A stretch of DNA of 64,000 nucleotides from Nocardiopsis_B mangrovi (GCF_042653925.1 NZ_JBHSFQ010000018.1:1-64000); one strand, 5' to 3'. Counted from the first letter of the stretch, positions 9,355-18,170 are shown. Numbers and translations are program-made. Notes: generated from the sequence alone by a model not told the origin.

Positions 9355-10248
9355 GTGACGTCGCTGACGGAATTGACGACGTCCGATCGGATCCGAGCGG
9401 GGGCGCTCGAACAGGTGCTGGTGGAGGTCCCGTACAACAGCGCGGCCCAATTCCACGAGTACTTCGGCGGCGGTGCGCTTCCGCCGCGCCTCGGCGCGTC
9501 GTGCGCATTCCAGTCGTTCGAGGTCGGGCGGCTGGTCGCCGACGCCGGCGGGGCGCCGGCGCACTTTCTCGCCGACGGCCGCCACGTCGCGGCCGTCTAC
9601 TTCGAGGGGGCGGGGGAAACACGGATCACCGTCCTCGACCCCTACCTGCTGCACCGCGTGCCCCTGCTCCTGGACAGGGCCGACGCCGTCGACGGCGTGG
9701 TGCGCGTCGTGGCCGACGCCTTCCCGTTGCGCGTGCGCGCCGACGGCAGCCCGGCGCCCTCGCGGGTCCGGGCGACCTGGTGGCCCGATCGGGACGAGAT
9801 CGTGCTGGAGTACGTCCGGTTCAGCCCCCGGCGCGGGCACAACGCCGTGTCCCGGGCCTTCACGCTGCGCCGCGACAGCGCGCTCGGCACCGTGCCGCCG
9901 CCCGCGGAGGAGGTCCGGCCGCTGCTGACGCACCCGGAGCAGAACAACGTCTCCATCCGGGTGGTCCACCCCGGCGACCTCCGCCTGCGTGAGGTGGTGT
10001 TCCCGCTCACCGGGCGGCCGGGCGCCGCCGCCCCCTCCGCCGGCGGGCTGCTGACGAAGGACGACCAGGGGGTGGTGAGCCGTCCCGGGGCGCCCGGGTT
10101 CGACACCGACCTCGCCCTGGTCGCGGAGGCGGTCGGGGAGGCTCCGTCGGGCGTGGTCGACATGCTGCTCGACGCCGCCGCGATCCACGCCCGGGTCGCG
10201 CCCGCGGACGGCCCCGCCATGCCCGAGTACGCGGCGGTGGACGAGTGA
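9355..10248 (+). CDS. Arylamine N-acetyltransferase-like protein with Cys-His-Asp triad
   Basis: The 297-residue protein has no close family I can name outright. Its order of conserved features matches the NAT/amide-synthase fold: Cys50 in LGASCAFQSFEVGRL, His77 in DGRHVAAVYF and Asp95 in TVLDPYLL. These correspond to the Cys in RGGxCFE, the His in THxALLV and the Asp in DVGFG of arylamine N-acetyltransferases. Family members use an acyl thioester (acetyl-CoA, or an ACP-bound chain in RifF-type amide synthases) to acylate an amine. With a fatty acyl-AMP ligase and an ACP in the same operon, an ACP-bound acyl donor is the natural inference. It overlaps the next gene by 4 bp (GTGA). Acceptor unknown. 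Confidence 0.6.
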   Translation: MTSLTELTTSDRIRAGALEQVLVEVPYNSAAQFHEYFGGGALPPRLGASCAFQSFEVGRLVADAGGAPAHFLADGRHVAAVYFEGAGETRITVLDPYLLHRVPLLLDRADAVDGVVRVVADAFPLRVRADGSPAPSRVRATWWPDRDEIVLEYVRFSPRRGHNAVSRAFTLRRDSALGTVPPPAEEVRPLLTHPEQNNVSIRVVHPGDLRLREVVFPLTGRPGAAAPSAGGLLTKDDQGVVSRPGAPGFDTDLALVAEAVGEAPSGVVDMLLDAAAIHARVAPADGPAMPEYAAVDE

Positions 10249-10748
10249 GCCCACGCTCCTTCTTCCTGGCGGGGGTGATGCAGGGATCGCGGAGCGGCGC
10301 CGAAATGGCCGACCAGGGCTATCGCGGCAGGCTGGGCACCCTGATCCGGCGCCGCCACCCCGACGCGGTGATCAACGACCCCGGCGAGCTCATGGACGCC
10401 TGGCTGGGCGAGCGCACCGCGGCGATCCGCGCCGCCCACGGGGAGCTGGCGCGGCGGACGGTCGTGCGCCGCGAGGACCTCGGCGACGGGCTCACCGAGC
10501 TGGTGGGCGTCTTCCACCGGCTCACCGATCTCGCCGCGGCCAGCGACGTGTGCGTGGCCTGGCTCCCCGGCCACCAGGCCAGCATGGGCACGGCCGCGGA
10601 GATGTTCAGCGCCCACCGCGCGGGGCGGACGGTGGTGGCGATCACGCCGATGCGCCAGAACCTCGCCGTGCTGGCGTGCTCCAGCGTCGTCCTGCCCGAC
10701 GAGGACGCGTTCGCGCGCTGGCTGGCCGACGACGGCGGACGCGCATGA
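10245..10748 (+). CDS. Nucleoside 2-deoxyribosyltransferase-like protein
   Basis: The 167-residue protein begins with a Rossmann strand and loop, FFLAGVMQGS, and has ASMGTAAEMFSAHRAGR near residues 112-128. The same arrangement is seen in nucleoside deoxyribosyltransferase-like proteins, where the Glu (here Glu119) is the catalytic nucleophile that takes the deoxyribosyl group. It may cleave or exchange an N-glycosidic bond, or only bind a nucleotide. The GTG start overlaps the NAT-like stop, and its own stop lies 11 bp before the ligase start I prefer, so translation is coupled. Its link with acyl activation is unusual and the substrate cannot be inferred. Confidence 0.62.
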   Translation: MSPRSFFLAGVMQGSRSGAEMADQGYRGRLGTLIRRRHPDAVINDPGELMDAWLGERTAAIRAAHGELARRTVVRREDLGDGLTELVGVFHRLTDLAAASDVCVAWLPGHQASMGTAAEMFSAHRAGRTVVAITPMRQNLAVLACSSVVLPDEDAFARWLADDGGRA

Positions 10749-10759
10749 AGGGGGAGACC

Positions 10760-12499
10760 ATGACCAGTGTGACCGGGCCCACCCGGGAGCGCGCGGCGAC
10801 GATCATCGCCGCGCTGAACTCCGCCGCGTCCGGTCCCGACGCGGACCGGACCCTGATGACCGCCCTCGACGGCGGCGCCGAGCGGCTGACGGCCGCCGAA
10901 CTGGACCTGCGGGCCCGGACCGTGGCGTCGCGGCTGCGCGCGCACGGCGGGCGGGGCGACCGCGTGCTGCTGCCCGCGGCGCCCGGTCTCGCCTTCCACA
11001 CCGGCTTCCTGGCGTGCCTGTACGCGGGCATGATCGCGGTACCGGTGCCGGAGATGCGCGCCGGTGCGGCGGCGGGCCGGCTGGAGTCGATCCACCGCGA
11101 CTGCGCCCCGCGTGCGGCCGTGCTCGCCGGGGCCGGTCCCGACATCCTGCCCGGCGTGCCCGTGGTCCCGGTGACCGCGGACGACGGTGCGGCCCCGGCC
11201 GAGCCGGACCCGGCGGCCTTCGCCCCGGAGACCACGGCCCTGCTCCAGTACACCTCCGGATCCACCGGCGACCCGCGCGGCGTGGTGATCAGCCACGGCA
11301 ACCTGGTCGCCAACCAGGCGGCCATGGCCGACCGGCTCGGCGTGACCCGGCGGACCACGGTGGTGAGCTGGCTGCCGCTCTTCCACGACATGGGACTGTG
11401 CACCGGCCTCGTGCTGCCATTGGTCTCGGGCGCCGACCTGGTCCGCATGGAGCCGACGGCGTTCGTGCGCGACCCGCTGGCGTGGCTGCGGGCGATCTCC
11501 GCGCAGGAGGACGTCTTCAGCGCGGCGCCCGACTTCGCCTACAACCTCTGCGTCGGCCGCACGAGCGAGGCCGAGCGCGCGTCGCTCGACCTGTCGCCGT
11601 GGCGGCTGGCCGGCAACGGGTCGGAACCGGTCCGGGCGCAGACCCTCGACCGGTTCGCCGAGGCGTTCGCCCCGGCGGGGTTCCGCAGGGACGCCTTCCG
11701 TCCCGGCTACGGCATGGCCGAGACCACCCTCGTGGTGACGATCGGTGCCTCGGGTGCCTCGGCCCCGGTCCTGCGGGTGGACCGGGCCCGGCTCGCCGAA
11801 GGTGAGGCCGCGGAGGCCGGCGACCCCGGCGCCGCCGTCGCGCTCGTCGGCAACGGCACCGCGACCGAGGGGACCACGCTGCGCATCGTCGACCCGCTGA
11901 CCGGCGTCGCGGTCCACGACCGCGTGGTCGGCGAGATCTGGGTGCGCTCACCGAGCAACGGCCACGGGTACTGGCGGCGCCCGGAGGCGTCCGCCGAAAC
12001 CTTCGGCGCGCGCCTGGCGGGGACGGACGGCGCCGGCCCCGGCGCAACCCCGGGCCTGCCGGGGGAGGGCGACGGGCCCTATGTCCGCACCGGAGACCTC
12101 GGGTTCCTCTCCGAAGGGGAGCTCTTCGTGACGGGGCGCATCAAGGACATCCTGATCATCGGGGGCATCAACTACTACCCGCAGGACGCCGAGGCCGTCG
12201 CGGCGGCCGCGCACCCCGCCTTCACCGACCAGCCGGCCGCGGCCTGGACGCCGGCCGAGGACGACCCGGCGGTGGTCGTGGTCCTGGGGACCGCGGAGCG
12301 GGACCCCGAGGCGCTGCGCACGGCGGTCCGCGCAGCGGGCATCGCCGTCGCCCGCGTCGTGCCCGCCCCGGTGACGGTGCTGGCCGTGCGCAAGGGCGCG
12401 GTCCCGCGGACCACCAGCGGCAAGATCCAGCGCAGGGAGTGCGCCGCGCGGGCGCGTTCGGGATCCCTCGCCGTCCTGGAAAGCTGGTCGAGCCGGTGA
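10760..12499 (+). CDS. Fatty acyl-AMP ligase (FAAL-type adenylating enzyme)
   Basis: The 579-residue ANL-superfamily enzyme has the P-loop LLQYTSGSTGDPRGVVISH, the FAAL-type SWLPLFHDMGL, the A5 motif RPGYGMAETTL, A7 YVRTGDLGF, A8 GRIKDIL and A10 Lys in PRTTSGKIQRREC. The SWLPxxHDMGL block and the sequence around A5 resemble fatty acyl-AMP ligases, which activate a carboxylic acid as an acyl-adenylate and hand it to an ACP rather than CoA. The ACP gene overlaps its stop by 4 bp (GTGA), supporting this. ATG 10760 follows GGGGGAG. An alternative ATG at 10745 overlaps the previous stop (ATGA), adding five residues. Confidence 0.87.
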   Translation: MTSVTGPTRERAATIIAALNSAASGPDADRTLMTALDGGAERLTAAELDLRARTVASRLRAHGGRGDRVLLPAAPGLAFHTGFLACLYAGMIAVPVPEMRAGAAAGRLESIHRDCAPRAAVLAGAGPDILPGVPVVPVTADDGAAPAEPDPAAFAPETTALLQYTSGSTGDPRGVVISHGNLVANQAAMADRLGVTRRTTVVSWLPLFHDMGLCTGLVLPLVSGADLVRMEPTAFVRDPLAWLRAISAQEDVFSAAPDFAYNLCVGRTSEAERASLDLSPWRLAGNGSEPVRAQTLDRFAEAFAPAGFRRDAFRPGYGMAETTLVVTIGASGASAPVLRVDRARLAEGEAAEAGDPGAAVALVGNGTATEGTTLRIVDPLTGVAVHDRVVGEIWVRSPSNGHGYWRRPEASAETFGARLAGTDGAGPGATPGLPGEGDGPYVRTGDLGFLSEGELFVTGRIKDILIIGGINYYPQDAEAVAAAAHPAFTDQPAAAWTPAEDDPAVVVVLGTAERDPEALRTAVRAAGIAVARVVPAPVTVLAVRKGAVPRTTSGKIQRRECAARARSGSLAVLESWSSR

Positions 12500-12774
12500 G
12501 CGGGGCGCAGCCGGACGGGGTCACCGTCGACGCGGTCGTGGCGGTGATCCGCCGCCACCTCGCGGAGCTCCTCGTGATGGAGCCCGACGAGATCGACCCG
12601 GACCTGCCACTGACCGCCTACGGGCTGGACTCGCAGAGCGCCGTATCCCTCGTGGCCGTTCTGGAGGACTGGTCCGGCGCCCCGATCGACGCCGCGATCG
12701 TCTTCGACCGCCCCTCCGTGGCCGAACTCGCCGAGGCCGCCGTGGCGGCGGTTCAGGGGCGCCCGGCCACGTGA
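12496..12774 (+). CDS. Stand-alone acyl carrier protein
   Basis: The 92-residue protein uses GTG at 12496, inside the ligase stop. The phosphopantetheine attachment serine lies in TAYGLDSQSAVSLV, preceded by the acidic helix region EPDEIDPDLP and followed by FDRPSVAELAEA, the usual ACP helix III. It is the predicted acceptor of the acyl-adenylate made by the preceding ligase and the likely donor for the NAT-like protein. It ends the operon, 22 bp from the convergent MFS gene. Confidence 0.9.
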   Translation: MSGAQPDGVTVDAVVAVIRRHLAELLVMEPDEIDPDLPLTAYGLDSQSAVSLVAVLEDWSGAPIDAAIVFDRPSVAELAEAAVAAVQGRPAT

Positions 12775-12796
12775 CCCGCGCGGCGGCGCACGGGCC

Positions 12797-13996
12797 TCAG
12801 CCCTGCGCCGCCGGGGCGGGCTCGGCGCGGTGGCCCGGGGCGGTGGCGCCGGTGCCGCGGCGGTCGAGGGAGGTGGCGACGACGGCGAGGAGCAGGGCGC
12901 CGGCGGGGAGGAGGGCGCCGATCCAGTTGGGGGAGGTCAGGCCCCATCCGAGGGAGATCGCGAGTCCGCCGAGCCAGGCGCCGATGGCGTTGCCCAGGTT
13001 GAAGAACCCGATGTTGAGGGCGGAGGCGAGGGTCGGGGCCGCGGCGGCCTTGTTCATGACGCGTATCTGCAGCGGTGCCACGGTCGCGAACGCGGATGCG
13101 CCGATGAGGAACAGCAGGACGGCCGACGCGACCATGCTGTGCGCGCCCCAGGTGAAGGCCAGCAGAGTGAGGGACAGCGCGCCCAGGGAGACGTAGAGCG
13201 TGGCAACGGGGGCCGTGTCGGTGAGCCTGCCGCCCAGGGCGTTGCCGACGACCATGCCCAGGCCGAGCAGCACCAGCAGCCAGGTCACGGCCGACGTGCC
13301 GAATCCGGCGATGTCCGTCATCATCGGGGCGACATAGGTGATGGAGACGAAGAGGCCGCCGAATCCGAGGACGGTCATCGCCATCGCGAGCAGCACCTGC
13401 GGGTTGCGCAGCGCCGCGAGTTCCGGCCGGATGCTCGCCTGCTCCGGCTTGGGGCCCCGGGGGACGAGGGCGAGGACGCCGGCCAGGCCGATCGCGCCGA
13501 GTACGGCGACGGCGGCGAAGGTCGCGCGCCAGCCCATGTGCTGGCCGAGCAGGGTGCCCACGGGGACCCCGACGACATTGGCCAGGGTCAGTCCGGTGAA
13601 CATGAACGCGATCGCGCCCGCCCTCCTGTGCGGTGCGACCAGGCCGGCGGCGACGACGGCGCCGATCCCGAAGAACGCGCCGTGGGTGAACGAGGCCACG
13701 ACCCGCCCGGTGAGCAGCAGGGAGTAGGCGGGTGCGGCGGCGGTGATCGTATTGCCGATGACGAAGAGCGCCATCAGCGCCGCGAGCATGCGCTTGCGCT
13801 CGACGCGTGCGCCCAGGACGGTCATCAGCGGGGCGCCGATGAACACGCCCATCGCGTAGACGGTGGCCATGTGGCCGGCGGCCGAGAGGGAGACCCCGAA
13901 GCCGTCCGCGACTTCGGGGAGGACGCCGGCGACGACGAACTCCGTGGTTCCGATGGCGAAGGCCCCGATGGCCAGTGCCCACAGTGCGAGTGGCAT
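12797..13996 (-). CDS. DHA1-family (12-TM) MFS transporter
   Basis: The 399-residue membrane protein resembles the AraJ/chloramphenicol-efflux branch. The first helix ends GTTEFVVAGVLPEVADGFG, a signature of that branch, followed by the motif-A loop LGARVERKRML and SFTHGAFFGIG in helix 4. It probably exports a small hydrophobic compound. It is divergent from a MarR regulator 159 bp away, the usual arrangement for a repressed efflux pump. Substrate unknown. Confidence 0.86.
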   Translation of the reverse strand: MPLALWALAIGAFAIGTTEFVVAGVLPEVADGFGVSLSAAGHMATVYAMGVFIGAPLMTVLGARVERKRMLAALMALFVIGNTITAAAPAYSLLLTGRVVASFTHGAFFGIGAVVAAGLVAPHRRAGAIAFMFTGLTLANVVGVPVGTLLGQHMGWRATFAAVAVLGAIGLAGVLALVPRGPKPEQASIRPELAALRNPQVLLAMAMTVLGFGGLFVSITYVAPMMTDIAGFGTSAVTWLLVLLGLGMVVGNALGGRLTDTAPVATLYVSLGALSLTLLAFTWGAHSMVASAVLLFLIGASAFATVAPLQIRVMNKAAAAPTLASALNIGFFNLGNAIGAWLGGLAISLGWGLTSPNWIGALLPAGALLLAVVATSLDRRGTGATAPGHRAEPAPAAQG

Positions 13997-14155
13997 AGGG
14001 ATCCGTGTCCTTGTCGACGCCTGTTACATCGAAGGACAATATATGCACACGCGGGTAGTTGCAAGCGCCTTATTTTTTACTCCGGATACGCTGAGAGGCC
14101 CGGGCCGCCTGAGGCGGGGCGGCGCTGAACCCGGAGCGCGTGCAGGAGGTTCGCC

Positions 14156-14614
14156 ATGACCGGCACAGACGTCGACGACCGACCCCGGTACGTCCTCGCG
14201 CAGGGGTGGTGCGCACTGTCCGTGCTGCACGGCACCATCGAGGCGCACGTGGAACGGGACCTCCAGGCCGCGCACGGTCTCAGCGTCCGCGAGTTCTCCG
14301 TCCTCGCGGCACTGAGCGACCGGCCCGAGGCGAAGATGCGCATGAGTGAGCTCGCCGAGGCGGTGGTGCTCAGCCAGAGCGCCACCACGCGGCTGGTCAA
14401 CCGCCTGGAGGACCGCGGGCTGCTCGGCCGGGTCCTGTGCGACACCGACCGGCGGGGGATCTACACCGCGGTCACCGAGGCCGGACACCGGCTGCTGGCC
14501 GAAGCCCGGCCCACCAACGAGGCGTCCCTCGCCGAGGTGCTGGACACGGCCGGACGCGACCCGGAACTGGCCCCCTTGGTCGACGCGCTCCGCCGGCACC
14601 GCAGCGGGGTGTGA
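14156..14614 (+). CDS. MarR-family transcriptional regulator
   Basis: This 152-residue winged-helix protein follows a perfect AGGAGG six bases before the ATG. The recognition region reads MSELAEAVVLSQSATTRLVN, followed by the wing DRRGIYTAVTEAGHRLL with the family's DxR motif. It presumably represses the divergent MFS transporter and itself, with release by a phenolic or drug ligand. The AT-rich stretch 14035-14080 between the two genes is the likely promoter/operator. Confidence 0.88.
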   Translation: MTGTDVDDRPRYVLAQGWCALSVLHGTIEAHVERDLQAAHGLSVREFSVLAALSDRPEAKMRMSELAEAVVLSQSATTRLVNRLEDRGLLGRVLCDTDRRGIYTAVTEAGHRLLAEARPTNEASLAEVLDTAGRDPELAPLVDALRRHRSGV

Positions 14615-14638
14615 ACGCCCCCGCGCCCGCCGCCGGCG

Positions 14639-15811
14639 TCAGCCCTCGGGCAGCCCGGAGGGCCAGCCGAAGGATGGCCCGCCGTGCCGGGGGTCGGTCG
14701 GCGGGTTGGGGCCGAACTCCAGCGCGCAGTCGGCGGCCAGGCCGATGATGTGGGGGCGGACCTCGACCAGCGCCTGCCAGTGGCCCGGGAACGCGGCGGT
14801 CCCATAGCAGGCGCCGACCAGGGCCCCGCAGATCGCGCCCACCGTGGCGCTGGCGCCCGAGTGGTTGACGGCGGCGGCCAAGGCGCGCCGACCGACCTTG
14901 TCCGGGCCGCGGCGCAGGTCGTGGATCCCCGCCATGGAACGCTCGCCGTCGAACGCGGGGGCGCACCGCGCGACGCACACGGCGGCGGCCAGCGCGCGGT
15001 CGCCGGTCCGCTCGGTGCCGAGGCCGTCGAGGCCCTCGGGTTCCGGAGGGCCGCCGCGCGTGAGCTCCGTCGCCGCCCGGACGGCCGAGGAGACGTCCCC
15101 GTGCCCCCGGCGGTTGAGGAGTATGCCGAGGGCCCGGGCGACGGCGTCGTCCATCCGGGCGCCGCGGATCAGCGCCCACACGGTGGCGGCCAGCATGCCC
15201 GCGGGGAGGTATCCGCCGGGATCGCCGTGGGTGAGCGCCGCCGATCCGCTGCCGAAGTCGAAGGCGGCGGCCATGGACCCCGCTCCGAAACCGCACGGCG
15301 CGGCACGGGCGACGGCCCCGCAGCCCTTGGAAGCGTTGATCGGTTCGTCGACCGTCCCGAGCGGCAACCCCGGGCGCTCCCGCTCCGCCGCCCGGCGCAG
15401 CGCCGAGAGGCTGGTCCCGCCCGGTGCGCGGCGGGCGGTCAGCGGGTCGTCCATGGGCGGCACCGGGCCGGGCGGCCCGCTCGGGCCGGCCGCCGTCTCG
15501 CCTTGGCCGCTCAGCCAGGTCAGGTACTCCGTCTGCACGAGTCCGAGGGCGGCCCCGCCGATGCCCTTGGCACGACCGCGGGCGGAGGCGCGCAGCGCGG
15601 CGCGCGCGGTGCACAGCGCCATCTGGGTGTTGGCGGTGATCGCCGCGACGCCGTTCCCGTCGAAGTCCCGGACGCCCTCGGGGCCGTGGCGCTCGCGGAT
15701 CCCCGCCAGGGACAGCTCGTCGACGGGCGCCCCGAGCGCGTCGCCGATGGCCAGCCCGAGCAGGCAGCCCAGCAGGCGGTCGGGGTCGAGAGGCGGCAGG
15801 AAGAGCTCCAT
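14639..15811 (-). CDS. ADP-ribosylglycohydrolase-fold protein, metal-binding residues missing (probable pseudoenzyme)
   Basis: I start at ATG 15811 (390 residues), because the domain begins at once with LLGCLLGLAIGDALGAPVDE, the hallmark N-terminus of DraG-type ADP-ribosylglycohydrolases. The family removes ADP-ribose from proteins using two Mg/Mn ions held by TDDT and by a C-terminal GDxD cluster. Here the first is AITANTQMAL (D-D replaced by A-N). The second is NHSGASATVGAICG, where relatives have GDSDST. The fold markers INASKGCGAVARAAP and GALVGACYG remain. The protein is therefore probably catalytically dead or binds ADP-ribose without hydrolysis. It is convergent with MarR. I saw no obvious ribosome site. 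Confidence 0.82.
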   Translation of the reverse strand: MELFLPPLDPDRLLGCLLGLAIGDALGAPVDELSLAGIRERHGPEGVRDFDGNGVAAITANTQMALCTARAALRASARGRAKGIGGAALGLVQTEYLTWLSGQGETAAGPSGPPGPVPPMDDPLTARRAPGGTSLSALRRAAERERPGLPLGTVDEPINASKGCGAVARAAPCGFGAGSMAAAFDFGSGSAALTHGDPGGYLPAGMLAATVWALIRGARMDDAVARALGILLNRRGHGDVSSAVRAATELTRGGPPEPEGLDGLGTERTGDRALAAAVCVARCAPAFDGERSMAGIHDLRRGPDKVGRRALAAAVNHSGASATVGAICGALVGACYGTAAFPGHWQALVEVRPHIIGLAADCALEFGPNPPTDPRHGGPSFGWPSGLPEG

Positions 15812-16089
15812 CGCCGCACCGTACCGAGTGCCGCGTGCGGCCGGCGGTACGGGCGCCGGCGGTGGCAGCGCCGCCGGCCCCCGGGCGCGGCGCCGATCCA
15901 GGGGCCCGGGCGCGGGGTGTCGGGGTGCCGGTGCGGAGCGGACGCCGAGCGCCGGGGCGCGAGAGTCACCGAGGCCCGGGGCGCCGGACGTCATCGGGGA
16001 CGGGGGCGCCAGAGGCCGCCGAGGGCCGGGGCACGGGCGAACGGGGCCGCCGGCGGACGGGCGCGCGAACGCGGCTCCGGCCCGGCGCC

Positions 16090-16560
16090 TCAAGAGCCGT
16101 CGGGCCGGGCGAGCTCGGCCGCCAGCGCGTCGAGCAGGTGCCGGGTGCCCTGCTCCCGCCGGCCGGGGTCCTCGTGCCCGTCGAGGTAGGCGCCCTGCTC
16201 GGTCAGGACGAGCCGCGTCCCCGTCCCCTCGGGGCGGAATTCGAGGGTCGCCAGGGAGACCGACAGCCGGGTGTCGTCGGCGCGCATGTCGTAGCTGTAG
16301 ACGATCCGCTGGTCGGGGACGATGTCCTGGAACACGGCCTCGAACGTGTGCACCGGGCCCTCCTTGGGACCCCCGCGGTTGAACTCCCGCCCGCCGACCC
16401 GGAAGTCGAGCTCGAACGCGGAGCTGCCCCACTCCTCGGGACCCGCGAACCAGCGCGCCTTGGTCGCCGGGTCGGAGAAAGCGGCGAACACGCGCTGCGG
16501 CGTGGCCGGGTAATCGCGCTCGATGGTGAACGCGGAGTGGGTGACGGATCGTCCGCTCAT
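16090..16560 (-). CDS. SRPBCC (AHSA1/START-like) domain protein
   Basis: The 156-residue protein has the AHSA1-type pattern: ERDYPATPQRVFAAFSDPAT at the start, then KARWFAGPEEW, a curved sheet and a long C-terminal helix (EQGTRHLLDALAAEL). Such domains bind hydrophobic ligands. This subgroup is often annotated as a polyketide cyclase/activator or stress protein, but no reaction can be assigned. ATG 16560 follows GAGGGA; an upstream in-frame GTG (16587) is less likely. It lies head to head with an Lrp regulator, a frequent pairing for this family. Confidence 0.8.
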   Translation of the reverse strand: MSGRSVTHSAFTIERDYPATPQRVFAAFSDPATKARWFAGPEEWGSSAFELDFRVGGREFNRGGPKEGPVHTFEAVFQDIVPDQRIVYSYDMRADDTRLSVSLATLEFRPEGTGTRLVLTEQGAYLDGHEDPGRREQGTRHLLDALAAELARPDGS

Positions 16561-16674
16561 GGTCTGTCCCTCGTGGTCCGTGGTCACGTGGCATCAGGTG
16601 CCCGCGTGAGCAATTCTGCGGCCGGACGCCGGATCGCCCACCCGGGCCACGCCCCGCTGCGTCAGACTTGAGGT

Positions 16675-17223
16675 ATGCGCCTGGACCCGCTCGACGAACA
16701 GATCATCCGGATCCTGCGTCAGGACGGCCGACGCAGCTTCGCGGCCATCGGCGCGGTGGTCGGCCTGTCGGCCCCCGCGACCCAGCGGCGGGTGGCGCGG
16801 CTCGTCGCCAACGGGGCCATCACCGGGTTCACCGCGGTGGTCGCCCCCGCCGCCCTCGGATGGGGCACCGAGGCCTACGTGGAACTGCATTGCAGCGGCC
16901 AGCCCCGGCCCGATCTGCTCGCCGCCGACCTGGAGCGCATCGCGGAGGTCGTCGCGGCGTGCACCATCACCGGCGACGCCGACGCCCTCCTGCGCGTCCG
17001 CGCGACCGACGTCCGCCACTTCGAGAACGTCCTGGAGCGCCTGACCGCCCTGCCCTACGTCTCCCACACCAAGACCGCACTCGTCCTGTCCCCCCTCTTC
17101 GAACGCGACGGCCACGTGGCCGACGCCCCCGGTCCCGAGCCCGCCCTGGCGGACACGCCTCCGGGGGAGCAGAGGGAGGATCCGCCGCCGGCGCCCCCTC
17201 GGGCGACCCGCCGCACACCGTAG
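16675..17223 (+). CDS. Lrp/AsnC-family regulator
   Basis: The 182-residue protein has an N-terminal helix-turn-helix (LDEQIIRILRQDGRRSFAAI to RRVARLVANGAI) and an RAM/AsnC ligand domain (about 65-145), ending in a low-complexity Pro/Arg tail that most relatives lack. GAGG sits only two bases before the ATG, so the message may be leaderless. It probably senses an amino acid and may control the divergent SRPBCC gene. Confidence 0.85.
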   Translation: MRLDPLDEQIIRILRQDGRRSFAAIGAVVGLSAPATQRRVARLVANGAITGFTAVVAPAALGWGTEAYVELHCSGQPRPDLLAADLERIAEVVAACTITGDADALLRVRATDVRHFENVLERLTALPYVSHTKTALVLSPLFERDGHVADAPGPEPALADTPPGEQREDPPPAPPRATRRTP

Positions 17224-17259
17224 GCCCGCCGGGCGGACGGGCCGCGGCGCGGCGCCGCC

Positions 17260-18021
17260 TCACCCGCCGGCGGGCGGCGCCTCCGGTGGCGCGGCGGGCC
17301 CGGGGGGCGCGGCGTCCGTGATGTAGGCGTGCAGGCGGGCGGAGGCTTCGAGCATGGCGCCGGCCTGCCGGGTCAGGGCTTCGCGGCGGCGGGTGATGGC
17401 GGCGCGGAGGGCGTCGCTGCTGCCGGTGCGGCGGAGGCCGTCGAGCACGGGACGGATCTGGGGGAGCGGATAGCGGCTCTGCCGGAGCATGCGGACCATG
17501 CGCGCGTCGCGGACATCGGCGGGGCCGTAGGTCCGATACCCGGTGGCGGGGTCGCGCTTGGGGGCCACGAGCCCGGCCGACTCCCATACGCGCAACGCGG
17601 ACGTGCGTACGCCCAGGTACGCGGCGACCTCGCCGATCCGCAGGCCCGGCCGCGGCGTCTCGGCCGGGTCGGGCGCCTCCTCCGCGACCGCTTCGAGGGC
17701 CTCGCCGGTGGCCTTGAGCGAGGCCCGCTGCTGGTGCAGCTCCGCGTGGCAGGCGTCGATCAGGGAGAGCGCCAGCGGGAGGTCGCCGTCGTGGACCGCC
17801 TGCATGATCTCCCGTGCCTGGATCCACCCGTACCCCTGACCGGCCGCCCGATAGGCGAGCAGCGCGCGCCGGTGGCGGGCGTCGAGCCTCCGGTAGCCGG
17901 CCGGCGTGCGCGGGGCGTGGGGCAGGACGCCGGAGGCGAGGTAGTTGCGGATCTGTTGGGTGGAGACGCCGACCATCCGCGCCAGGTCGACGGGCCGGAT
18001 CCGCTCGTCCGCTCCGCTCAT
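17260..18021 (-). CDS. MerR-family regulator with two HTH domains
   Basis: The protein has 253 residues. Two MerR-type winged helices are visible in one chain: residues 8-75 (IRPVDLARMVGVSTQQIRNY then AGYRRLDARHRRALL) and about 127-195 (LRIGEVAAYLGVRTSALRVW then TGYRTYGPADVRDARMVRML). A helical linker joins them. MerR proteins normally have one HTH and dimerise; a double HTH could bind a MerR-type operator as a monomer or bridge two sites. No Cys cluster for metals is present. Target genes are unknown. It is convergent with the Lrp gene. Confidence 0.85.
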   Translation of the reverse strand: MSGADERIRPVDLARMVGVSTQQIRNYLASGVLPHAPRTPAGYRRLDARHRRALLAYRAAGQGYGWIQAREIMQAVHDGDLPLALSLIDACHAELHQQRASLKATGEALEAVAEEAPDPAETPRPGLRIGEVAAYLGVRTSALRVWESAGLVAPKRDPATGYRTYGPADVRDARMVRMLRQSRYPLPQIRPVLDGLRRTGSSDALRAAITRRREALTRQAGAMLEASARLHAYITDAAPPGPAAPPEAPPAGG

Positions 18022-18170
18022 GGGCCGACCCTCCCCGCGATGGATTCACCTCGAATGGTGCGGGCCCTCCGCGATCACCGGCGTTCCGGCAGGGGGCGGT
18101 GAGGAGGCGGACGGCACGGTCCAACGAACATACTGGAACGCGGTGCCGGCCGAAGCGACGCGGGACGGCG

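Noticed and set aside
14684..16382. Two long plus-strand frames over the ADP-ribosylglycohydrolase-like gene
   Set aside because: Both are Arg/Gly/Pro-rich shadows; the minus-strand frame has the DraG-type fold signatures.
15812..16594. N-terminal extension of the ADP-ribosylglycohydrolase-like frame
   Set aside because: It overlaps the SRPBCC gene in another frame and is Arg/Pro-rich; the family domain starts at the ATG at 15811.
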